Shown in pieces: positions 24,021-35,561 of a DNA stretch of 64,000 nucleotides. The position numbers and the translations under genes were made by a program. Each line of letters starts with the position of its first letter. Position 1 is the stretch's first letter. Source of the DNA: Melampsora larici-populina 98AG31 (Eukaryota > Basidiomycota > Pucciniomycetes > Pucciniales > Melampsoraceae); contig NW_006768780.1 in the NCBI RefSeq assembly GCF_000204055.1, forward strand, positions 1,366,622-1,430,621, written 5' to 3'. The notes under the pieces are model-generated. The model did not search any database. It was not told where the DNA came from and was given only the letters and a program-made list of their open reading frames with translations.

Positions 24021-25625
24021 AACACAATTCTGTCTGGCTGGAACTGCGAATCTTTGTCTCAAAAAACGTGTGGAATTTTATGATCTCGATTGCTTTACGT
24101 TCTACCTGAAATCAATTTCCTGTTCAAGCTCATCTGATTCCTATCATTCAAAGACTTTACTTTGTTGGTTTAATGTTCAATTATGATGAGCGCTCCAGCA
24201 AGATTCCCAGTTCTCCAATATCATTCTTCGCTTCGATCAGTGGTGAGAAATTTCCTTTTTGCGCACAAGAGGAACATTATATGCCCATATCTTTCAAATA
24301 TATACTACAGTAAGTTCTCAAATCAATCAAAAATTTTGAAGGTCAAAATTTTGAAGGTCATCAAACAAATGCCCATTGACTTATGGCTCCTTATCAGTTT
24401 GACTACCTTGTACATTTAAGCAATCTCATATAATCTGATCCTTATGAATATTGAATATTTATACATGAGCAGTTGGACAACATATCCATCCTCTTCCCTT
24501 ACCAATCCAAAGTATTGGAAAAAGCCTTCATCAATCACCTGACATGCTTGAGTTCTGATTTTTTCCAAAATTCAATCCATAATCCCTCAAAACCTGTGAA
24601 GCTATACGAGAGACCCCTAAACTTCTAGGGTCATTATTCACACATTGCCAACCATATCTTCACTTGTTCTCTTCCAGCCACTAAACTGTGGTATTCTCTC
24701 CTGAACACTTACTAACTTGTATAAAGTTAACCATTTTTCTCTCATGAGCATCAAACAAAATAGAAGTCTCAATAATATTCAGCCATATTCTGCTAGTCAT
24801 CCAGTAAAGATTTTTTGCACATTTTGAAGATACCAAAATTTACAAAATTAGATGAAGGTATCTTAAACTTCTCCTTTTTTATGCTTGGACGTGACAGAAT
24901 CTTCATGCGAGATGAGAGGAAGAATCTTCAGCACTGTGCATGTCACCGGGTGATGATCCTGTTGGTTAACCTTTATTCTGTGTTGTGGTTGTTAGACTCA
25001 GAGGAAGGATCCTATTTTTTATGCCTCAGCTTGCTCTTTCTACCAATCATGGCCTTGCATCTCTATACAAGACAATGAGACCACAAGACAGAGAAAAGCA
25101 TCAAAGGAAAAAGAAAAGCCATTTGTACAAATTGAAAACCCGGTCTCCCAATGTGACACATGTGTATCCAATCATGCAATTGGAAAAACAAATCAGTGTG
25201 TGGAGAAAAAATGTGATCTCCTCTTGGTTGAGGATATTGTTGTCATAAACTTGTTTGTTGAGCAAATTGAAAGTAAATGAAGATTGTCTTCTTTACAATT
25301 TCTCCATTTGGCAAGCCAGCCAGATCTAGTACATGATCATAAGACTCTCAACCTTACAAATCAAACCAACAAAAACACTTTACGTTTCAAAACAAAGGAT
25401 ATACATATGTATGTAAGAACAAATAAAAACTTCAAATATCATCAACTTTCATCATTCAAAAAAGAGACAAACGTCCACTTCATTAAAAGTGTAACGTCGT
25501 ACAAAACTCGTACAGGTATAAACCATTTATTAAAAGTTCAAGAAACACATATTTCACTCAACACTCATGTATAGATGATTAACAAAAACAAAGAGAAAAC
25601 GTCCAAGATGGGATTTAAAAAACCT
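24021..25625. other. Intergenic, no gene seen
   Basis: 1.6 kb of AT-rich sequence between the chimera and the TFIIB 3' end. Only short unrelated frames; nothing I can support. Confidence 0.55.
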
Positions 25626-27101
25626 TTAAGGAGCAGGCAAACGATCTAATGAACAGGTTCCATTTGCCAACTTTTCTGGTTCTGCCAACTCCTCCCGTTG
25701 AGGATGAAGTAGCCTTTGAATGCAATCACAGAATTAGTTCAAGTGAATCATCAACAACAGACAAATACAAGAATGAAGAAGAAAAACTGACTTGTAAGCA
25801 ATCTTGATCGTCACCTCACTAACACCTGCAATCTTTGCAATATCCTTCGCACTTTTTCCACATCCAAACAAATGACTTGCAAAATAAATACAAGCACCTG
25901 CTACACTGATCGGACTACGACCAGCAAGGATTCCAATTTCACGTTGAGTGATTGCAATCCGCTTTGCTCCACTCTGAACATAGTATGGTAACCCAAGATG
26001 ACTACAGAATCGAGCCATGAGGTCTTCAGCTCCAGCCCCGCTAGACTCGCCAGTATCGGTGTTCAGGGCTCCACCCCCACCAACAGCTGAAGTCTCGAAG
26101 GCAGCAGAGAGAGCCTTGAAGCATTGGCCGATCTGTTTCTTGGGTACTCGGGTGAGTGCGACTACCTCCTTGAAGGATCGTCCTACTTTAGATTGTCGAC
26201 AAGCGATAAAGATGCAAGCAGCAATAACCGCGTCGATTTGTTTACCCCTCAACAATTTCTCTATTGTGAGGTGGTGGTGACGGTTAGGAGATTAGTGGTA
26301 AGGAGAGATAAGATGGTTTGAGCATCTTCGGATCGCTCGTAATCCAAGAGAAGCAATAGAAAGAGATCTTTACCTTCATCTGCCCTTCTGAAGAGTTGCT
26401 TAGCAATATCAGTGACCGTACGTGGCAGACTGATGGTATCACACATGTCTTGGATAGACAAAAAGGCAGCGGCCACACTCTTCTCTCCACTTTTCGTAGC
26501 AGCACGAGTAGCGGCTCGGTTCAAATCACGGGCGACCCCAGTATTACCATCCTTGAAAGAAATGATGGTCTCGAAAGTTTCCACACCATTCAAGAGTGGG
26601 TTACTTGGACCTCCGACACGGGAAGGGTCGTCTCCTTCATCACCAGCAAACGTTCTCCCTAGAAACAATTTGAAATGAGAATGTAGGAATGATCAATAAA
26701 GTAATTGGGAGTCATGACCAATGAAGAACTTACACTCAGAGCGAGTATCAACAATACGCTATTGGTTGAGTGTGGGAGACGATCCGATTAAACAAATCGA
26801 GTTCGAAATCTCTGAAAGATCAGAAAGCACTCACATCACCGATGACAAGACCGCAAGTACCGCAGACGAGATCACCGGATGAAAACTCTTCAACCAGCTT
26901 ATAAGTTCTACAATCAGGACATCCCAAGCGAACGTTCTATTGAGTTGAAGAGCGAAAGAGTTAGAGGTTGAGTGAGTTTTTCAAAAGTTTGAACCGAAAA
27001 AGGAAAGAAAAGGATGGGTTAATGGAACTTACCAAATCTTGACGAAAGACAGCTTCCTTGGGTGTTTGTGGTTTTCGAGAAGGGAATGCTACAGTAGTCA
27101 T
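25626..27101 (-). CDS. SUA7: Transcription initiation factor TFIIB
   Basis: General RNA polymerase II factor linking promoter-bound TBP to polymerase in the nucleus. Six exons close in frame to 345 aa, the same length as yeast Sua7: 27101-27033, 26936-26835, 26758-26734, 26658-26374, 26260-25792 and 25713-25626. The zinc ribbon is LGCPDCRTYKLVEEFSSGD followed by VCGTCG. The B-reader/linker has [24 protein letters not shown]. Two cyclin-like repeats follow (KLLRGKQIDAVIAACIFIACRQ and AGRSPISVAGACIYFASHLFG). The last intron uses a GTCAGT donor. It shares a 335-bp divergent upstream region with COA3. Confidence 0.96.
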
Positions 27102-27436
27102 GATGATGTTTGAAGTGATGTTTTTGTGAGTGTTAGTTGGTGTGATGATGGATGGATGTGAATGTGGATGGAAGTTGATGAGGTGGAGAAAGGGGATTGG
27201 AGAAGCTAGAGTTTGGGTTGTTCAAGGTCCCAGGACAAACTTCGCTTGTAAGTTGTAACTAGTAGCTGCCATCGGTACCGTACCGTGCCTTGTTCCCACC
27301 CCTTCACCACTTGTAGCATGGCTTAAGGGAGGTCTTGACGGTTTTGTAAATTTCAAAGAAACCCTTCGCGACTTCTTCCTGGTTGCATGATACAAACGAC
27401 CAGCTCCACCCAAGAAACACCACAACATCGAACAAG
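27102..27436. promoter_or_regulatory. Divergent promoter region, TFIIB/COA3
   Basis: 335 bp between the two start codons. It must hold both promoters; I see no clear TATA box. Inferred from gene orientation only. Confidence 0.55.
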
Positions 27437-27965
27437 ATGGGCAGTACTTTGAACCACAGAGAAAAACGGGATACCTACTGGGCATCAGGTCGAATGAGCC
27501 AAGGTAAGAACTGTATGAAAATTTGAATCCCAAGAAATTCCCATGTACCACTCTAATTTGACAAAACTGGTTGGTTGTTCTTTAGGTTTACAAAGAGCAA
27601 GAGCACCATTCCGAGCCAAAAACTTACTCACAGGAGCAGGAATCCTTTCATTTACATTTTCAGTTTATGCATACTCGATTTCTGCAGTCAAACAAGATGA
27701 TTTTTCAGATATTCCTGCTCCTTCAATCGAAGAGATCAAACGATTGAATGAAAGCAAAGAACAATCTCTTTCCTCACCATCATCTCCTGTTACTCCACCT
27801 ACACCTCAACAATTACCACCACTTGGACTTCTTGGATCGGCAACTAGTTGGATCAGAGGAGGTAGAACTTCTCAAAGCGAAATGGTCGTTGGAGCGCCAT
27901 CATTGGATCAACTTGGTCAAGTGGCTGATCGAAAACCAAGCGAATCTGAAAGGAAACTCGTATGA
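27437..27965 (+). CDS. COA3: Cytochrome c oxidase assembly factor COA3
   Basis: Small mitochondrial inner-membrane protein that regulates Cox1 synthesis and early complex IV assembly. Two exons, 27437-27503 and 27586-27965, give 148 aa. The first exon codes for a soluble N-terminus (MGSTLNHREKRDTYW). Then comes the family core RAKNLLTGAGILSFTFSVYAYSI, with its single membrane segment, followed by the hallmark AVKQDDFSDIP. The C-terminal half is Pro/Ser-rich and longer than in yeast (85 aa). Start chosen because it gives the exon that splices in phase into the conserved core. Confidence 0.93.
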
Positions 27966-28823
27966 TGATCAACTTATATGTGTGGTATTGAAGGATTCAC
28001 CAAACTTGTTTGTAAATCTTCATTGGGATCTTAACCCGATAAAAGTCGAAAGATCAGATTCATGTAAAACACATTCTCAATTCAATAAGCATGCAGACTT
28101 TAATATCAAAAAGCTTTAGGCGAGCTTTGACCAGTCATCATTTTCATTAAGGAATTGATTCGAGAAGCGTGCCATCCCCTCGGATTCAAAGTATGTAGAG
28201 GGAATTCGTAAGAAATGGCACAGAGTGTTGTATTAACTAGAACATAGAGAAATAATCAGAAAGATAAATGAAAATCCATTTGGTCATGTACTGTGGAACT
28301 TACAGCAGAAGAAAAACGATCTAGCATGAGTTGGTGAAGGGCATCGCTAGAGCTTCGTCTACTTAGGTTCTCATAAAGCAAACAGCTGGACACGATTTTA
28401 GTACGACCTGGGCGGCCTGTCATTGGGATTTACATTTTGGTCGTCCAATGTCTGACATGTGCTTTTTGAACGAGATTTTCATCACTTTGCGGTCCTCTAA
28501 AGCTGTCCAAAATCTTTCTTAGCCGCGGAAGTGGACTTACGTATGAGTTGAGCCGAGTTGAAGGTGTGAACCTTCATAACAAGCGACCCAGGACATAAAC
28601 ATCCAAGCTACGAAGAGGAGGAGGAGGGTGAACAAGATGCTGACATTGGAGCGAGATCATTTTCTCATATTTCAAACTCCTGGCAAAAAGGTTTGAAATA
28701 TCGGGATTATATATGTACAATGGGTTCGTGGATCAACGTGCAGCAGTCATAAAAATGCAAACAAATCCACAGCATGACACTTTTCGCCAAACAAGATAAA
28801 AATTACGATCAAAAGAGATTACA
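27966..28823. other. Convergent intergenic region
   Basis: Lies between COA3 and the 3' end of the secreted repeat protein gene. No gene is supported. Confidence 0.55.
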
Positions 28824-29884
28824 TCATTGAGGTGAAGACTTAGATTTGGCTTCAGCAAGCTTTTGATCTGTAAGACTGATAAACCCTGCCTTGATAGCAT
28901 TCGCAGTGTTGATATCCTTGTTGGGGTTCTCAGAATCAGCCTTCTTAATGACTGCCAATATGTCGCTGTCCTCAACAGTTCCACCCGCAGAAGTCACAGC
29001 TTCAATTCTTGCTTTACCTTCTTTCTTGACGTGTGCTAAAGCCGCTTTAGCTTCTTCGCTCAAATCAGAACGTCGTTGTCGGGATCTAAAGTAGTTTGAT
29101 GTCAGGGAATAGTTTTCTAAGACCGAGGGAAACATAGACAGAAGTGACTCACGCAGGTTTTCCTTTCGCTTCAGCAAGCTTCTGGTCAGCCAAACTCTCA
29201 ACAGCTGTCTTGATAGCTTTTCCAGTTGCCTTACGATCGCCGTTTGGGGTATCGGCGATTGCCTTCTTGACGGCTGCTGAGATTTCGGATGGATCCACGC
29301 TTGCGCCAGCAGCGGTGGCAGCGTCAATCTTGGCCTTCGTCTCTACCTTTGATTTATCTACTGCGATCTTCTCTTCTTCGGTCAATTGAAGTGAGCCGGC
29401 AGGAGCTTGTCGTCGTTGTGGTCCTCTGTTGAAGTTCATGTCAGGAAATGAATTTCGAAGAGCTCATACTGAACGAAGCATGAATTACTCACGAAGATTT
29501 GCCTTTTGCTTCAGCAAGCTTTTGATCTGCCAAACTTTCAATAGCTGCCTTGATTGCCTTACCGATTGTCTTGTTATCACTGCCAGTGTTAGATGCGATG
29601 GCCTTCTTGGCAGCTGCCGAGAGTTCAGTCTGGTCAATTGTTGCACCAGCAGCGATGGCGGCGTCAATTTTGGCCTTGGTCTCCAACTTTGATTTTTCAA
29701 TTGCTTTCTTTTCGTCGTCTGTCAGTTGAATTGGGCCGTTGGAGGCAGTAGGAGTTTGTCGTCGTTGAAATTGAAAGTTGGAAGTTTGAAGGCCATTCTG
29801 CGTTGCAATCTCACCAACTGGTGCCGCTTGAGATACGTTGACTAAGAGGAGACAGGCAGCGATGAAGGAGACGTTGAGAAGCAT
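28824..29884 (-). CDS. Secreted protein of three dibasic-flanked repeats
   Basis: 308 aa from three exons (29884-29493, 29425-29153, 29085-28824), both introns in phase 2. Residues 1-20 are a clear signal peptide (LNVSFIAACLLLVNVSQA), with probable cleavage before APVGE. Three homologous blocks follow. Each begins with a dibasic site (QRRQ at 41-42, QRRQ at 135-136, RQRRS at 226-227), holds LT(D/E)(D/E)EK-type and TKAKIDAA-type helices, and ends in LADQKLAEAKGK or close. Each block corresponds to one exon. This is the layout of Kex2-processed repeat proteins, in which Kex2 cuts after RR to release several products. Family and function are not recognised. In a plant-pathogenic fungus it would be a candidate secreted effector or peptide precursor (inference). 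Confidence 0.85.
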
Positions 29885-31085
29885 TTTGATGATTTGTTTT
29901 TAAAAGTGTATTAGGAGCTATTATACGGTATGAGAGTTGGAAGTGATTAAGGTAAAACAAAGTTGGTCTGATAACTGGTGGGGGGATTATATTACAAAGG
30001 TGATGAAGAGGATTTGGGTTAACTAAAGATTACTGGGAAAAGATGATAGATTGATTATGGACAGTTATGTATACAAGTTATTGAAGATGAACGGATAAGG
30101 AACGAATGAAAGAAGCGCTCGAAAGTCAGCCTTTATAGAGGTGCAGAAAGGCAAGCGCCTAGCCCACGGCAGCACAGGAGGAACGCAGGGCTCAGCCCTG
30201 GCAAGAAGCAACAGATCGTCAAGAAACAATAAACTGCACGGAGTGTCACGCCTGATATTTTGGGGGATCACTTTCGCGGCGGCATCAGCGTTTGGCAAGG
30301 CGTCGCTCACAGGAGATATCATGCCTTGCTTGGTAGAATACATGCGAGGCGCTGATGAACATTTGAAGTTGAACCGTGGATGAATGAGGATGAATCCCTA
30401 TCCGTACGTCTTTTCGTCGACATAGACATTCTAGAGGCTCAAACCGCCCAGCATTTTCCTTTTCGCCACGTCTGTCGTGATGAAGATGATTTCAAGTATC
30501 TTCATGACATAGTTTTCATCCAGCCAATGGAGGTGAAATCTTCGATTTTTGCGCGTAATGGTAACAGAGTTCGCCTTGCGCGGCCGCGTCCTGCCGAGCA
30601 GGTCTTGGTTTTGTTTTCGGAATTTTGCGCTCTAGTCGGCAGAAATGAGCTCAGGGCAACATTACCATCGCCTTGTCCTCGAACATGCTTCCAGATCTTG
30701 CCCCGATCAATGTATGACATTTGGAGATGAAACTTGACTAGCAGGGCTGCTATTTTGGTTACTTTCATGAAATTACAGTACCAAGTTGAAAAGAAGACGG
30801 AAATCTACTTGTTAATCGTTTAGATTTACATGATGGTAGAATCATAGTTTTATAGAGCATTTTTTTCTGATTTGGATGCAAAGCACAATGTGCCTTGGAC
30901 CGTCTGATCTCTCCCTGTCTCTCGTAGCTTCTCTCCTCTATGCTTTGCTTTTTCTTTCGGGATATCTGTTAACACACGTTTGGTCTACAGATTCATAACT
31001 ATGGTACTCATTTATAATATCTGTAGAAGGTAGCCAAGATCACCAAGTTCTTTAGATATCTTAGAATATGAAGGATGGTTCATGG
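29885..31085. other. Intergenic, no gene seen
   Basis: Upstream region of the secreted repeat protein, then AT-rich sequence up to the start of the segmental duplication. The overlapping frames on both strands at 30065-30770 show no recognisable protein. Confidence 0.5.
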
Positions 31086-31805
31086 CAAATCTCGCGAAAC
31101 AATTGGAAACAAATATATCATTGTTCCAAGGTTGATAATTCAAAAAACTTTTGGACAAGATTTCTTAGCGTATGGGGACAAATTCTACATTCGACAAAGC
31201 AACATGGAAATGTTTCCATAATTTTTTAGAAAGGAAAACGCCCGAGAACCCAACGCAAATCTTAGTGAGAATTTTTACCAGACTCAAATGAATAGACCTG
31301 GCTATTCAACTTCAAACAGACCTTTCTAAACTTCCAACAATATTCTAACAGAGCAAATAATGAGATGAAATATAATCAAGTCCATGTAGATAAAGAGTTT
31401 TTTTGATAATTTGATAATTGATGATGATATAGAAAACAAATCTTGGGTTGACACCAAAACTAAAATGTCTTAACTGAATAGTCGAACTTTATCTATCAAA
31501 GACTAAGGAATGACTATGCTGAATGATGATTGGCCTCCTACTTCTTAGAATTGCTCCAATTCGTGGTGTTCTAAGCAAAGCGAGTTCCATAATCTGAAGC
31601 TTGGAGTAGAATTTAAGTGTTTTAAAATATGAAGAATGAGGCTAGATCATGATATGAAATTTAAATCCAACATTGAGTCCGTTCAAAACAAATCGTATCA
31701 GGTTTGATAAGTAATTTTATGTAAATGAAGTGAATCTTCTGAGACCGGCTAGCAAGATTCTACTTTATATAGTAGCAAGTACATGTTATCAACTGTTCTT
31801 TGAAG

Positions 31806-32557
31806 TTATGCATCTTCCACCCAAACTTGGTTTCTCTTTGAACAAATTTCCTCGACAGAAGTACTACAGATCGGGCACCTAAATGAAGTCCTCAACCAAA
31901 CCTAAAACAATCAAAGACAGATCGAAAGCAGACGAGAAGCAGTTTGAGTCAGTTCACTAAGCCAAAGATGAAAAAAAAATCAAAGCAATGGAACTTTTGA
32001 CGTACCTCTACACAAGTAGTATGAAACTCATGATTGTCAGAATCATAACAAGGAAATTGAGAAACCGATTGACCAGATTTGAATTCTTCATGACAAATCA
32101 AGCAAAGATCAAGTGAATGATGATTTCTATTTGAGAATCTAAAAACTTTGTGATTCAAGTAGTCCATGGCTGTTTCAATTACCGATTCGTCATTTTGTTG
32201 CATAGATTGTTGTGAGTCTTGTAATTGTGTTAAAGCATCACTACCTGATGGGCCAGGTGTCATATCACGAACTCTGACTGTGTTCTGAAGTAATTTGGAA
32301 GCGAAATCAATAGCAGTCATTTGATGATCATCGGAAAAGATTTGATGTTCTTCTGGATATTGATAGATGACTGATTGAATATCTTGAAATAATCTAAATA
32401 CTAATTCACGTCTTTCATTGATAAAAGCTGTTTCTGCTCGTTCATAAGACCCTAGTTTGTTTCCGAATCTGATTAATAACTCCCATAATATACTTGGTTC
32501 AACTTCGGGTGTTTCGGATCTTGTTCTTTTAGACATGGTGAATGAATTTTTAGACAT
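31806..32557 (-). CDS. RING-H2 zinc finger protein, copy A
   Basis: Probable E3 ubiquitin ligase. Two exons, 32557-32006 and 31901-31806, joined in phase 0 (GTACGT...TTTTAG). The C-terminal RING-H2 reads C-x2-C in LCLICHEEF, then FPCYDSDNHEFHTTC giving the C, H and H ligands plus the next C, and the last pair in RCPIC, which is encoded across the intron. Read from the upstream ATG the protein is 215 aa; from ATG 32536 it is 208 aa, as in copy B. The extra MSKNSFT comes from a 21-bp duplication at the start codon. The rest (about 140 aa) is helical, with no known domain. No membrane segment. The protein is identical to copy B apart from the N-terminal extension. Confidence 0.85.
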
Positions 32558-32648
32558 GGTGAATGAATTTTAAAAGGTAAGACTATTTAAATTTTGATCT
32601 TGGATGTGTAGTGTGATGAGGATTATGAAGTGTTGGTGGTGGGAGAGA

Positions 32649-32755
32649 AGTCGCGCTTTGGAAGTGAAGTCGCGCTTTGGAAGTGAAGTCGCGCTTTGGA
32701 AGTCAAGTCGCGCTTTGGAAGTCAAGTCGCGCTTTGGAAGTGGAGTCGCGCTTTT
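32649..32755. repeat. 18-bp minisatellite upstream of RING gene A
   Basis: Six tandem copies of AGTCGCGCTTTGGAAGTG-like units, about 110 bp before the RING start codon. The equivalent array in copy B also has six units and differs at single positions. The repeated TCGCGC could act as a regulatory motif, but that is only a guess. Confidence 0.9.
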
Positions 32756-33375
32756 GTACCAAAGATCAACCTGATCAGCACCATTTGTCAAATAGCTAAC
32801 ATATACATATACATTACGACAATTGTTGAAAGATCACATTTATAATAGCACTACCACTAGCACTACCACGATCAAGTCAAATTCCGAAGCTGAGTACGAC
32901 TTTTCAGATCACATTTCCCCCAAAAAATTGACACAACATTTTTTCTGATCCAAATCAAAATTAATCTCAACATCTTACTCATCTTATCTAGTCCCATCAG
33001 AACACCTTTACAAATTTCAATCACTTCCTGAACACTCTTGACATGAAGAAGATTAGTCCTGAGCATTCTGAAACGCGAAAACAAAGCGTAGCTGTAAATC
33101 TTAACGACTTGGCCATCTTCAAAAGCAAGATGAATTCAGTCTTGATTAACTTGAAAGCCAGCGTTTGGAGACTTTTAAGATGGATTGCCGATACCTTGAC
33201 ATATTATCAATTTTGGTAAACATCATCGCTTCTTTCGTGTCAGGTGTGAACTTCGGACCTCAATTCTTCCATCAGAAAAACTGTTTGTCAACTTTGTCAC
33301 CCGCAACCCCTAGAAGTATTCAAAATCCAGCTCCTCTACCGGAGCACTTGTTCCAGACATCTACCAAGCAAGTTG

Positions 33376-34449
33376 ATCAGATGGGACGGTTGTATTCATT
33401 CATGGTCTCGACTCTCCCGACTCATCTCACGGACACAAATGGCAAGGAACATTCTTATCGACTCTTCAACAACCACTCGAACCTCTAAGCATTAGAAACT
33501 TGACTGATCTTAGGTTCATACTCCCTGAAGGTCGAATCATTCCAATCACTGTCTATTCAGATCAACCCAATGGAGGAGCGCGACCTGGTTGGTTTAATAT
33601 CAACGACTGGAGGGACTTGAATTATCTTGAAGATGAGGATGGATTGAGACGAAGCCGTATTCAAATTTCTACCATTATTGCTGAGCAAGTCAGAGAATCG
33701 AAAATGCAAATGAACAAGATTATCATCGCAGGCTTTGATGAAGGTATGACATTATCATTTCATCACACCCTCTTTCGGCTTTTTATCTGTACGTTGATGA
33801 ATACTGATGTGGGTTCTTTTCGAAAAATCATAAATCGAAAAGGTGCCGTGATGACCCTCCTTACTAGCTTGACATCGCCTGAGCCCCCCGCTGCAACATT
33901 GATGCTGGTATGTCGTTTCCTCGTCTGGGACACAAAGTTCAAATAGTTTCTGACTTTTTCTCTCTTTTGAGTCGCGCTATCTGCCTTCATTTACCCTTCA
34001 GGCTACCACTCCTTCTTTGACCTGTTCCTGGGTTTTATTGATCAACTGCCTCCTATTGGATTCATGGAACTACAGACGAAGTGTTAACATACAACGCTGC
34101 AAAAGCCGGGTTCAACTTCTTACAAAGGATCTCACAAGCAGCTTTTGGTCGAGCAAAATTCAACACCATCACTGGATTAGCACATGGGTTTTCGGAAAAT
34201 GAAAAGATAGCAGTAACCAATTGGATTGAAGGCATTGTAGATCAAGATACTAGAGGAGAATTCGATGATTCATTAGATAGTTTAGTTCAGCCTGAAAACG
34301 AGTTAGATGATCCTCAACATCCAGGTCGACACTCGATATCTTTCATTGTGTCCCGTTTGGATGATCAACAAGGACTGGAGAATACGAGCAGATCCAAAAT
34401 CACATCCAGTCGAAGGAAACCGACGCTCAACATCTTCAAAGGCAATTGA
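33376..34449 (+). pseudogene. Acyl-protein-thioesterase-like gene, copy A (nucleophile lost)
   Basis: Alpha/beta hydrolase of the APT1/lysophospholipase family, which removes palmitate from proteins. Recognisable parts in order: VVFIHGLDSPDSSHGHKW (oxyanion-loop strand), LRFILPEGRIIPITVY, WFNINDWRDL, the nucleophile-elbow position, GAVMTLLTSLTSPE, then YWIHGTTDEVLTYN with the catalytic-Asp motif and GLAHGF with the His. The elbow reads GFDEG where family members and copy B have GFSQG, so the catalytic serine is replaced by Asp. Introns are evident after GFDEG and near 33909-34003. The 5' exon and exact junctions are not resolved. Likely catalytically dead or a pseudogene. Confidence 0.75.
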
Positions 34450-35426
34450 AGGAAATGAAATCTGATGAGTTATTTCCCAGTCTTCGAACACCTCGTCATC
34501 AGGATAGCATGTTGTGCGATTTTTTTCCCCGCTCGTGATATATTGCTATGATAGACTGTAGAGGTGAAATATCGTACGCGCGATTATATGTAGAAGTTAG
34601 AACGCGAAAGAAATGTAAAAGTTATAGAGATATTTTTTGCTGAGCTTTGGAATCTTGCGAAATTGCAGGGTAGATTGATCATCGGACTTTAAATCATTGT
34701 AAAAGCATCGTACTGCCCACATTATGCTTGTATTCAAAAACGATCGTAATCACAGACGAGGTCCCCCACGTGCTGCCCTGCAGCGAACGCGACCTGTCCA
34801 TACACCACATCATGCCACCTGTCCTCATCCCTTCCCATTCACGCTCCATTGACGCTGATTGCAACAAGCAACACAGAACCTCGAATGTCCAACTTTATCA
34901 ACTGCCTTTATTGAGTCAGTCACTTTTGCATTTGTTTGTTGAACTGGTGATACACTGAATTATCTGTCAGCAGGCTTGCACAATGCAGCCAAGCTTTATG
35001 AGCCCTTCAAGCTCTTCAATTCTGAACAAAGCAATGCCAACTCATTTGAGTTTCAAAAGCTTGGTGATTTGTAAATTCACTTTTTGCATTTGGAAGCGGG
35101 TTGATTGGTTTTTGGGATTGATATTTTTTTTATTTGAGCGCAAGTGATGGTTTGACATGCAATATCATCTTTTAGTGAGTTTGATTCAATCAACTGCAAG
35201 ACTTACTCTTGGTTGCTGACATGAATACACATAGAGGGACTTTTGACCCCTCAGCATGGGGTACCAGCTCATGCAGGTCCATGCCAATGGCAACCAAATA
35301 GATCTGGTCAGTGGTTGGTATGCTGATAAGGTACAGTGCGTCTGAAATCTAGTTTGAGCAAGACCCATTTATTGGAGTTGCTTTCAGATTCAGACGACTT
35401 TTGTGGTTCCTTGAGCATTGAGGGAG
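34450..35426. other. Right part of duplication A, no gene
   Basis: Non-coding sequence shared with copy B (47000-47976), including the tract around CAGCATGGGGTACCAGCTCA. Homology ends at about 35426, just before the LINE. Confidence 0.6.
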
Positions 35427-35561
35427 GATTCTGTCCCAAACCAAATTTTTGAATTTGGTCATGTGACTCCATGACTGCGCAAGCAGTCCTCCACTGCATT
35501 ATCCTAATAATTTTCACTTGAATTGTTTCCTCTCTTTTTCCCTTATTTTTCACCCTCTGTC

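Larger units (their letters stand above)
31086..35426. repeat. Segmental duplication, copy A
   Basis: Homologous to 43676-47976 in the same orientation (offset about 12,590 bp). The left 2.1 kb (to about 33180) is nearly identical between copies; the right 2.2 kb is clearly more diverged. It contains a RING-H2 gene (-), an 18-bp minisatellite and an acyl-protein-thioesterase-like gene (+). Confidence 0.93.

Noticed and set aside
26017..26678. Plus-strand frames opposite TFIIB
   Set aside because: Antisense shadows of conserved exons.
28891..29692. Plus-strand Ala/Ser-rich frames
   Set aside because: Antisense of the repeat-protein exons; their similarity to each other only mirrors those repeats.
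30065..30768. Overlapping frames on both strands between the repeat protein and the duplication
   Set aside because: No recognisable domain, no intron logic, no conserved neighbour.
32872..33084. 70-aa minus-strand frame, present in both duplication copies
   Set aside because: Its conservation is explained by the near-identical DNA; no domain or splice partner found.
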